Shown piece after piece: positions 57,493 through 64,000 of a stretch of 64,000 nucleotides of DNA; within the stretch, counting starts at the first letter, position 1; each line of letters begins with the position of its first letter. The stretch comes from Pseudocolwellia sp048296855 (GTDB taxonomy: Bacteria; Pseudomonadota; Gammaproteobacteria; Enterobacterales; Alteromonadaceae): NCBI GenBank assembly GCA_048296855.1, contig CP182631.1. One strand, given 5' to 3'. The notes beneath the pieces were generated by a model. The model was not told where the DNA came from. It did not search any database and saw only the letters and a list, made by a program, of their open reading frames with translations. Both the position numbers and the translations under genes were made by a program.

Positions 57493-58368
57493 ATGATAAA
57501 TCCTAGCTGGCTTAAAACATTTTGCACCCTAGTAGATATAGGGCACTTTACCAAAACGGCTGAAGGGTTATTTATGACACAATCGGGTGTTAGTCAGCAC
57601 ATTAAAAAATTAGAACAACAACTTGATACGCCGCTACTTATTAGGGATGGAAAATCATTTTCATTAACCTCTGCGGGAGAAAAGCTGTATCAGCAAGGTA
57701 AATACTTACTCAATAGCTTAACTGAACTTGAAGCATCTATTAAATTAGATGAACCATTTTCAGGTACTGTAAAAATAGTTTCTCCTGGGAGCATAGGTTT
57801 AAAGTTATATCCCTACTTATTAAACATTCAACAGCAACACACAAGCTTAGTTATTGATTATACTTTTGGGCCTAACCGCGATATTGAAGAGAAAATAGCT
57901 GAGCGAAAAGTTGATATGGGTTTATTAACGCAGCTTAGCAAAACCCCAAATATAGTGTGTAAAAAAATAGCAGTAGAGCCCTTGGTTTTAGTTACCTCAA
58001 ATAAGATAACCTCAATTAGTTGGCAGAAATTATTAGATTTAGGTTTTATTGTTCATCCTGATGCAGCTCATCATGCACAGTTACTATTAAGTAAAAATTT
58101 TGCTGCATTTGAACATATTGAACAATTTGAACGTAAAGGGTTCTCTAATCAAATAAGCTTGATTTTAGAACCCGTTAGCCGTGGGATCGGTTTTACAATT
58201 TTACCTTTACATGCAGTTAATGCTTTTCATAAACAACTTGATATTCGTATACATCAGCTTGAGCATTCTGTAGGTGAATCGTTATATCTTTGCCATAATC
58301 GACAATCTTTCGAAACTAAGCGAAATCACTATATAAAATCTATTATTTGCGAATTTATTAAAGAATGA
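57493..58368 (+). CDS. LysR-family transcriptional regulator
   Basis: 291 residues. The N-terminal winged HTH is typical (PSWLKTFCTLVDIGHFTKTAE, MTQSGVSQHIKKLEQQLDT), followed by a periplasmic-binding-protein-like ligand domain from about residue 90. It is divergent from the VOC-family gene over a 95-bp gap, the classic LysR arrangement, so it should activate that gene in response to a small molecule. No clear T-N11-A site was defined. Confidence 0.9.
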   Translation: MINPSWLKTFCTLVDIGHFTKTAEGLFMTQSGVSQHIKKLEQQLDTPLLIRDGKSFSLTSAGEKLYQQGKYLLNSLTELEASIKLDEPFSGTVKIVSPGSIGLKLYPYLLNIQQQHTSLVIDYTFGPNRDIEEKIAERKVDMGLLTQLSKTPNIVCKKIAVEPLVLVTSNKITSISWQKLLDLGFIVHPDAAHHAQLLLSKNFAAFEHIEQFERKGFSNQISLILEPVSRGIGFTILPLHAVNAFHKQLDIRIHQLEHSVGESLYLCHNRQSFETKRNHYIKSIICEFIKE

Positions 58369-58376
58369 AGTGATAA

Positions 58377-58769
58377 TTATAAATGTACTAAAATTGACTG
58401 CTGATCTTCCTTACTCATATTACCTACCACTAACTTAAACGAATTATCAATCATGCGTTCAATTTCACCTTTCGGGATTGAGCCATCAAGAATAACCGTA
58501 TTCCAATGGCGTTTATTCATATGGTATCCGGGAATAACCGAAGGAAATATATCGCGTAGCATAATTGCTTCTTCAGAGTCGCATTTTAAGTTAACGCAAT
58601 AATGCCCTTCCATTTTGCTACCCACTTCTTTTTCAGTCCCCTTACCTAAAGAGAGTGTGGCAAACATTTTATGTTTTACGCGATAAACTTCTACATCATC
58701 ACCAAATGGATGGTATAGAGCCGCTTCGGGTTTACTTAATAAATACTTTTTTACTTGCTCATTATTCAC
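58377..58769 (-). CDS. MmcQ/YjbR-family protein
   Basis: From a GTG at 58769, with AAGGAG 6 nt upstream, the product has 130 residues, the family's usual size. The frame is open further to 58832 but lacks a ribosome site there. The pattern LLSKPEAALYHPFGDDVEVYRV, FATLSLGKG, then NKRHWNTVILDG is the MmcQ/YjbR double-wing fold, thought to bind DNA or another protein. It follows feoB on the same strand by about 70 bp and may be read with it. Confidence 0.85.
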   Translation of the reverse strand: MNNEQVKKYLLSKPEAALYHPFGDDVEVYRVKHKMFATLSLGKGTEKEVGSKMEGHYCVNLKCDSEEAIMLRDIFPSVIPGYHMNKRHWNTVILDGSIPKGEIERMIDNSFKLVVGNMSKEDQQSILVHL

Positions 58770-58842
58770 TTGTAACTCCTTTTGCAAAATTACTCTTAAT
58801 ACCAATTTATTAACGAAATTGGTATTAGGCACTTTAATAGCA

Positions 58843-61035
58843 TCAATAGTAAGTCACTAGCGTTGGAATTGTTAATATATTTTTACCAAAACGTTTTAAA
58901 CCAAGGTAAATACTCAAAAATACAAGCGTTATGACCGTCAAAATGATAAATGAATGTACGGGTGTTTGCACAAATGTAGCCACTTGGTATGTTGCTGCTG
59001 CTGATAAATAAGCCAAACTAAAACTCCACGAAGCGGCAAAAATAGCCCAACGTGTACCGACTTCATTCTTAATAGCTCCCATTGCTGCTGCACAAGGGGT
59101 ATAAAGTAAAATAAAGAGTAAATAGCTAAATGCACCTATTTTACCCGCAAAAGCCGCTTGCATAATGGTGATTGTGCTTTCTTCTACGCCTTGCTCTTGA
59201 GCCGCAACATGTACATCAGAAACATCCCCAATATCGGTTCCAAGAGGATCATCGGCTTTAATTCCTTGCAAATTATCACTAATACTTGTTATTGCTTGCT
59301 GCCATAAATCGGTAAACGATTCTGGGCTTTCAGGATCGGTAGAAGGTGATGAATATAAACTATTAAACGTTGCCACTAACGCTTCTTTTGCAAATAGCCC
59401 TGTAATAATACCAACACTTGCTTGCCAGTTATCTTCTTTAACTCCCATTGGTGCTAACAACGGCGTTACAACTTGAGCACTTCGGCTTAATAGAGAGTCT
59501 TGCGTATCGTTATGACCAAATTCACCATCCGTTCCTAATGAATTAAAAAAGTTTAAAATACAAACCACAACTACAATGGTTTTACCTGCACCTAAAACAA
59601 AAGAGCGAGTTCTTTGCCATACTCGTTTGAATAAATATGACAATTTAGGCCATTCGTATAAAGGTAATTCCATAATGTTAATAGAATTACTCCCCATTAA
59701 AATGGTTTTTTTAAGCATCAAGCCTGTAAATAAAGCGGCAGCAATACCAATAAGATAAAGTAAAAAGACAATATTTTGACCTGAATCAGGAAAAAATGCG
59801 GCAGCAAATAAAGCATAAACCGGTAACCGCGCCCCACAAGACATAAACGGCGACATCATTACCGTGGTAATTCGTTCACGTTCGTTATCTAAAATACGCG
59901 CTGACATTACGGCAGGAACAGTACAACCAAACCCAACAATTAAGGGTACAAAAGCTTTACCGGGTAAACCAATTTTCTGCATAGCACTGTCTACTACAAA
60001 AGCAGCTCTGGCTAAATATCCGCTACTTTCTAATAAAGATAAGCCAATAAATAAACAAGCAATAACAGGGATAAAGGTGGCAACCGTTTGAATACCTAAA
60101 CCAAGACCACCAATAATAGTTGTTAGCCAAGCAGGTAAATCGAAACTACTTAAAAAGTGAAGAGGATAATCTACAAATATTGCACCAGCTAAAATATCAA
60201 AAAAATCAATAAAGGCACTACCAACATTAATAGCAAACATGAACAATAAATACATCATGCCTAAAAAAAATGGCACACCAAGTACAGGATGCAACATCCA
60301 GCGGTCAACTTTATCACTAAAACTCGTGTTTTCTGTAGGTAATACCGTAACGTTAATTAATAACTCTTGAATAAAAGTATATCTTGCCTGCATAACAGCT
60401 AAAGCTTGTTTATCATTAGACTGGCACGATCCCCCATTAGAACAAGCTTTGCGCTCTAACGAGAGTGGAATATCTTTTTTATCTATTAATTCTTTAGCCA
60501 GCTCGTCAGGCAAGGTTAATACATGCTGCACTTGTCGCTTTTTAGGTAGATGTTGGAATACTTTTTTAAGTGCTCGCCCTGCATTTTTATCCGTACTATT
60601 TTCGCGAACTACCGGACAACCCAGTTGACTAGATAATTTATCTAAATCAATATTTTCAGCTTCTTTTCGATCACTTTTATTTAGCACTACCACCATAGGC
60701 AAGCCCAATTCAAGTAGCTGCGTTGTTAAATAAAGTTGGCGTTTAAGCTGAGTTACATCTACTACATTAATCAAACAATCAATGGATTGTTCTTTCAAAA
60801 AATTTTGAGTAATAGATAAATCTTGGCCTTGCTGATTACGCTGAGTAAGTGAACTAACGCCAGGTAAGTCAGTTAATAAGGTAGATTTCCCATTGAAATC
60901 GCACGTTTGTTGTTTTGATGCGACCGTTACACCAGTCCAATTACCGGTTTTTTGTTTCGCCCCAGTTAATGCATTAAATAATGTGCTTTTACCTGAATTG
61001 GCAAAACCCACTAATGCAAAGTTTTGTTCTATCAT
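58843..61035 (-). CDS. feoB: Ferrous iron transporter FeoB
   Basis: Inner-membrane Fe2+ importer with 730 residues. The N-terminal G domain has GFANSGKSTLFNALTG (G1, residues 9-24), DLPGVSSL (G3) and NKSDR (G4). Two Gate repeats follow in the membrane part: VPLIVGFGCTVPAVMSARIL and the later TPCAAAMGAIKNEVG, each with the conserved Cys. A Cys-rich CSNGGSC at about 205-211 is a small insert between the G domain and the membrane part. It overlaps feoA by 4 bp (ATGA); no feoC is adjacent. Confidence 0.95.
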   Translation of the reverse strand: MIEQNFALVGFANSGKSTLFNALTGAKQKTGNWTGVTVASKQQTCDFNGKSTLLTDLPGVSSLTQRNQQGQDLSITQNFLKEQSIDCLINVVDVTQLKRQLYLTTQLLELGLPMVVVLNKSDRKEAENIDLDKLSSQLGCPVVRENSTDKNAGRALKKVFQHLPKKRQVQHVLTLPDELAKELIDKKDIPLSLERKACSNGGSCQSNDKQALAVMQARYTFIQELLINVTVLPTENTSFSDKVDRWMLHPVLGVPFFLGMMYLLFMFAINVGSAFIDFFDILAGAIFVDYPLHFLSSFDLPAWLTTIIGGLGLGIQTVATFIPVIACLFIGLSLLESSGYLARAAFVVDSAMQKIGLPGKAFVPLIVGFGCTVPAVMSARILDNERERITTVMMSPFMSCGARLPVYALFAAAFFPDSGQNIVFLLYLIGIAAALFTGLMLKKTILMGSNSINIMELPLYEWPKLSYLFKRVWQRTRSFVLGAGKTIVVVVCILNFFNSLGTDGEFGHNDTQDSLLSRSAQVVTPLLAPMGVKEDNWQASVGIITGLFAKEALVATFNSLYSSPSTDPESPESFTDLWQQAITSISDNLQGIKADDPLGTDIGDVSDVHVAAQEQGVEESTITIMQAAFAGKIGAFSYLLFILLYTPCAAAMGAIKNEVGTRWAIFAASWSFSLAYLSAAATYQVATFVQTPVHSFIILTVITLVFLSIYLGLKRFGKNILTIPTLVTYY

Positions 61036-61262
61036 GTGTTTAATAACTCAATTTTTATTTGATTAGCAATATCACGTGGCAAACACATTTTTGTACCGTG
61101 TAAGTAAAAAGCAAGCGGACCATTAAAAGGTGCTTTATGCGCCAAAGAAATATTCGTTTTCAGGGCAAACCCCTGCTCAATAAGCTGCGCACTTAAAGTA
61201 AAATTATCAGGTAAAAAACAAATACGAGCTTGTTTATTAATGGGTAATTCAGATAGAGTCAT
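61032..61262 (-). CDS. feoA: Ferrous iron transport protein FeoA
   Basis: A small SH3-like cytoplasmic partner of FeoB. From the ATG at 61262 it has 76 residues; a GTG at 61271 would add three. SELPINKQARICFL, GFALKTNISLAHKAPFNGPLAF and LPRDIANQIKIEL match FeoA. Its stop overlaps the feoB start. A Fur box lies just upstream. Confidence 0.92.
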   Translation of the reverse strand: MTLSELPINKQARICFLPDNFTLSAQLIEQGFALKTNISLAHKAPFNGPLAFYLHGTKMCLPRDIANQIKIELLNT

Positions 61263-61279
61263 ATAAGCCACAAGTAAAC

Positions 61280-61304
61280 GATAATAATTATCATTTGATA
61301 ATAC
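61280..61304 (-). promoter_or_regulatory. Fur box in front of feoAB
   Basis: GATAATAATTATCATT followed by TGATAATAC matches overlapping 6-1-6 Fur sites (consensus GATAATGATTATCATTATC). Its centre is about 25 bp upstream of the feoA start, so iron-bound Fur should repress feoAB. Confidence 0.85.
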
Positions 61305-61476
61305 TAAAACGCAAGTAATGCTACAACTTAAAAAATAAATCCTTACAACTTATTTGAGCTAATCAACAATAAGCCATGTTGTACATCAAATAAAATCGTT
61401 ATATTTAACGGGATAATGGATGACAATTAAATTTACAGTGGCACAATAGAAAAGAGATCAACGATAAGGATTATAA

Positions 61477-62730
61477 ATGAAAGGTATTATCGCCTTACTA
61501 CTTATAGCAACAAGCAGTATATGTAATGCAACAGAACAAGCAGAAGCTATTTTTAAACAACTTGCTCCTTCTTTATATCAAATTAGGTTAATTGACAAAG
61601 CTAGTGGTGAAAAGTCATCGATCGGTTCAGGTTTCCAAATTACAAGTGACGGTTTAATAGCAACCAATTATCATGTAATTTCAGGTTATGCACGTCACCC
61701 AAGTAAATACAGAATAGAGTATTTAGACAATAAGGGGAATAAAGGGGATCTCGAATTAAAAAGCGTAGAAGTTATTAACGATTTGGCTTTAGTAAAGCGT
61801 GACGTTTCTAGTGAAATGCCTTTCTTCGTTATTTCTGAATCAACCCCTACTAAAGGGGAAGAATTATTCTCGCTAGGTAATCCACACGATTTAGGCATGA
61901 TAGTAGTACCGGGTACATACAACGGTTTAAAGAAAGAGTCGTTTAACGATCGCATTCATTTTACCGGCTCAGTAAACTCAGGTATGAGTGGCGGACCCGT
62001 TGTAAATGCTCAAACAGAAGTTGTAGGCATTAACGTGGCCACCTCTGGAAATCAAATTGGTTTTTTAGTACCACACGATAAACTAGTTACACTCTTTAAT
62101 GCTTATAAAGTAGCGCCACCAGAAAATATAGAAAAACAAATGCTAGCGCAATTATCAACAAATCAAGAAAAGCTCATTTCAACAATACTCAACAGCGAAT
62201 GGCAGCTAAAACAGCTTGGTGAAAGTTTGATCCCTACCGTTGATGTACCTTTTATTAAGTGTTGGGGTGACTCTAATGCCGATAAAGCAGATGCCCTTAT
62301 TTTAACGGCTGTAGCTAACTGTACATTAGAAGAAAATACGTTCCTCTCCTCTAATTTTTTTACTGGTTTTTTAGAAATGGAATATAGATATATGCAGGCG
62401 AAAGAACTTAGTGAAACTAAGTTTTATACCTTGTACGAGCAACAAATTAAAAGAGCAGGCCCTGCAAATAAAGCAACAAAAGAAGATGTAACTGAGTTTC
62501 AGTGCCAACATGATATTGTAATGCCGACTCATAAAGGAATTAAAAACAAAACCATTTTTTGTACTAGAGCCTACAAAGATTTTTCTGGATTATTCGATAT
62601 ATTATATTTAGCCGCCTCTATTGATAAAAACGACCAAGCGTTATTGAGTCACTTTACGGTTGCCGGTGTTACTCAAGACTCAGCGATGAAGTTTACTAAG
62701 AAGTTTATGGAGTCTGTTACATGGAAATAA
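61477..62730 (+). CDS. Exported trypsin-like serine protease (HtrA-type domain)
   Basis: 417 residues with a signal peptide (MKGIIALLLIATSSICNA). The protease domain (about 25-215) has the full triad: H66 in ATNYHVISGY, D102 in VINDLALVKRD, and S171 in VNSGMSGGPVV. There is no PDZ domain as in DegP; instead about 200 residues of unknown fold with Cys pairs (KCWGD, NCTLE, FQCQH, FCTR) follow, perhaps disulphide-bonded. The end overlaps an FHA-domain gene by 10 bp, so they are read together. Confidence 0.85.
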   Translation: MKGIIALLLIATSSICNATEQAEAIFKQLAPSLYQIRLIDKASGEKSSIGSGFQITSDGLIATNYHVISGYARHPSKYRIEYLDNKGNKGDLELKSVEVINDLALVKRDVSSEMPFFVISESTPTKGEELFSLGNPHDLGMIVVPGTYNGLKKESFNDRIHFTGSVNSGMSGGPVVNAQTEVVGINVATSGNQIGFLVPHDKLVTLFNAYKVAPPENIEKQMLAQLSTNQEKLISTILNSEWQLKQLGESLIPTVDVPFIKCWGDSNADKADALILTAVANCTLEENTFLSSNFFTGFLEMEYRYMQAKELSETKFYTLYEQQIKRAGPANKATKEDVTEFQCQHDIVMPTHKGIKNKTIFCTRAYKDFSGLFDILYLAASIDKNDQALLSHFTVAGVTQDSAMKFTKKFMESVTWK

Positions 62731-63680
62731 TCATTGAAGAAATAAGTAAAGGCCACAAGCTAATTGGCAGACATAAGTTTTCTCAACCTTCTCTAAATAT
62801 AGGCAGAGGTTACCAAAACGATATTATTATATCGGATCCTCATGTATGTGCTGATCATCTTAATTTCAATTTTGATGGCGAAGCATGGTTTGTATCTGAC
62901 GCTGACACTATTAATGGAAGTTTTTTAGAAGACAGTAAACAGGTAATAAATAACCACAAGATTAAATCTGGTGATGTAATTTCATTAGGTAAGAGCCAAA
63001 TACGTGTATTCTTTCCTAATCACCCTATTGAAGAAACTGCGACTTTTAGCCCATTTGAAAATTTAATTAATATCGCAAGGCACCCTGCAACCATAGCGTT
63101 TAGTATTGCATTATTTGCTTTTGTTACTGGTTTTATTTTTTACTTAAATAACGGCAAAGAAGTTACTTTTACACAATTGCTTGTTCCTGCCATAAGTATG
63201 ACCTTGATGTTTGCTTTATGGCCTGCGGCTATTTCGGTTGTTTCACATTTAACAAAACATGATGCACGTATTACCAGCCAATTGGGTATTTGTTTTATCT
63301 TTTTCAATTTAATGTGGGTAAGTGACATTATTGAACGTTTTGTTCAGTTTAACGTATCAAGCCAATGGCCGTTAATGTGGCTAGTTTCAATTGTACCTAT
63401 TGGCTTAGCTTTTTGTTTATTTTGGTTTAACTGTAGCATTGGTTTTCATACGACCGAACGCAGACGTATGGTTATTTCGATTGGACTAACTATTTTATTG
63501 TATGGCGGAACAGAATTAATTCAATTAAGTAAAAAGCCTGAGTTTAATCCGCGTCCGCAATACAACGCTACGCTAATGACGCCAAACTTTAATATAACAT
63601 CTAGTTCAAGTGTTGATGAGTTTGTTGAAGATAGCACTAAGCTATTTGAAAAAGCGACTAAAGAGATAGATAAAGACTAA
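62721..63680 (+). CDS. FHA-domain membrane protein
   Basis: 319 residues. The N-terminal FHA domain (about 15-95) has LNIGRGYQNDIIISDPHVCADH and NGSFLED, and the conserved phosphothreonine-binding Gly-Arg, Ser and Asn are present. From about residue 120 there are five membrane segments, then a cytoplasmic or periplasmic tail of ~55 residues. No kinase is nearby. The gene overlaps the exported protease gene, which implies one functional unit spanning the membrane. Confidence 0.8.
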   Translation: MEIIIEEISKGHKLIGRHKFSQPSLNIGRGYQNDIIISDPHVCADHLNFNFDGEAWFVSDADTINGSFLEDSKQVINNHKIKSGDVISLGKSQIRVFFPNHPIEETATFSPFENLINIARHPATIAFSIALFAFVTGFIFYLNNGKEVTFTQLLVPAISMTLMFALWPAAISVVSHLTKHDARITSQLGICFIFFNLMWVSDIIERFVQFNVSSQWPLMWLVSIVPIGLAFCLFWFNCSIGFHTTERRRMVISIGLTILLYGGTELIQLSKKPEFNPRPQYNATLMTPNFNITSSSSVDEFVEDSTKLFEKATKEIDKD

Positions 63681-63702
63681 ACAACGTTGCGAATTAGAAA
63701 TT

Positions 63703-63739
63703 AAAAAGGCCACGTAAACTCAGTTTACGTGGCCTTTTT
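63703..63739. terminator. Bidirectional terminator between the FHA gene and trpS
   Basis: AAAAAGGCCACGTAAACT and AGTTTACGTGGCCTTTTT form a perfect 18-bp stem with one loop base, with T-runs for both strands. It serves the convergent FHA and trpS genes. Confidence 0.93.
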
Positions 63740-63759
63740 AATAAGCTTGAATAAAATCA

Positions 63760-64000
63760 CTACGGGCGAGGAATAAAACCCACCGCTTCATAAACAGATT
63801 TAAGTACTGTTTGTGCATGTGCTGAAGCTTTTTCAGCCCCTTTACGCATAACCGAGTCTAAGAAGGCTTGGTCGTTTCTATACTGATGATACTTCTCTTG
63901 TATTGGCTCTAATAAAGCAACTACAGCCTCAGCAACATCGCCTTTTAAGTGACCATACATTTTATCAGTATATTCAGGTACTAAAGACTCAACGGTTTTA
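63760..64000 (-). CDS. trpS: Tryptophanyl-tRNA synthetase, C-terminal part (runs off the right edge)
   Basis: The frame is open across the right edge; 80 residues of the C-terminus are seen (KTVESLVPEYTDKMYGHLK and GDVAEAVVALLEPIQEKYHQ, ending GFIPRP). This matches the C-terminal anticodon-binding helices of bacterial TrpRS. The catalytic HIGH and KMSKS parts lie outside the window. An ATG at 63960 is internal and not the start. Confidence 0.9.
   Translation of the reverse strand, partial: KTVESLVPEYTDKMYGHLKGDVAEAVVALLEPIQEKYHQYRNDQAFLDSVMRKGAEKASAHAQTVLKSVYEAVGFIPRP

Overview
The window is 64 kb of an AT-rich chromosome from a marine gammaproteobacterium of the order Alteromonadales. Gene order and protein flavour are closest to Colwelliaceae (Colwellia, Thalassotalea and relatives). 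The evidence is the low-GC codon use, the linkages prmA/dusB-fis, purH..purD, tyrS/M23 peptidase/anmK, ssb..yajR/uvrA and feoAB, a NhaD-type antiporter, and a glucosylglycerate gene set. The genus was not tested by alignment of the 16S rRNA gene, which lies in the window at 29045-30587 (minus).

Layout. 1-24.9 kb is mostly core genome: the end of an arylamine N-acetyltransferase, a BenE transporter with a divergent SutR/YdcN-like regulator, tyrS, an M23 peptidase and anmK, nhaD, a PhzF-like isomerase, a truncated DhaL-like gene, ssb with a repetitive linker, acyl-CoA thioesterase, pssA, fadH, a GreA/B-like protein, yajR, uvrA, a split MFS/spermidine-synthase-like pair, prpE and rluF. 25.0-31.1 kb is a complete rRNA operon on the minus strand (16S, tRNA-Ile(GAT), 23S, 5S) with tandem promoters, processing stems and a terminator. 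31.3-42.2 kb holds an exported repeat protein, an IS4-family element, purD, a lipoprotein methyltransferase, purH, dusB-fis, prmA, rraA, a shortened CysG and a LEA-like lipoprotein. 42.3-44.0 kb is an IS110/IS1111-type element with a frameshifted transposase, sitting inside a dispersed repeat. 44.0-52.6 kb carries a coiled-coil RluA-type pseudouridine synthase, gamma-glutamyltransferase and a four-gene glucosylglycerate operon. 52.7-58.8 kb is small conserved genes plus an accessory patch: a membrane-bound XRE regulator flanked by repeats and an IS3 remnant. 58.8-64 kb contains feoB/feoA behind a Fur box, an exported serine protease overlapping an FHA-domain membrane protein, and the 3' end of trpS.

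How genes work together. The glucosylglycerate operon encodes glycerate kinase, glucosyl-3-phosphoglycerate synthase, its phosphatase and a GH13 phosphorylase. Together these can form a closed cycle for making and recycling a compatible solute. purH and purD serve purine synthesis, dusB-fis joins tRNA modification to the growth-phase regulator Fis, and feoAB imports ferrous iron.

Most worth a second look: the IS1111-type element has a ~247-nt structured non-coding 3' region containing a 10-nt match to its own target flank (a candidate guide RNA), and it is inserted at the terminal inverted repeat of a MITE-like element. Also notable are an 8-bp repeat expansion that frameshifts its transposase, an IS4 element whose transposase ribosome site is buried in a hairpin, a regulator with no canonical start codon, a CysG with a cut-down methyltransferase half, and the protease-FHA pair.
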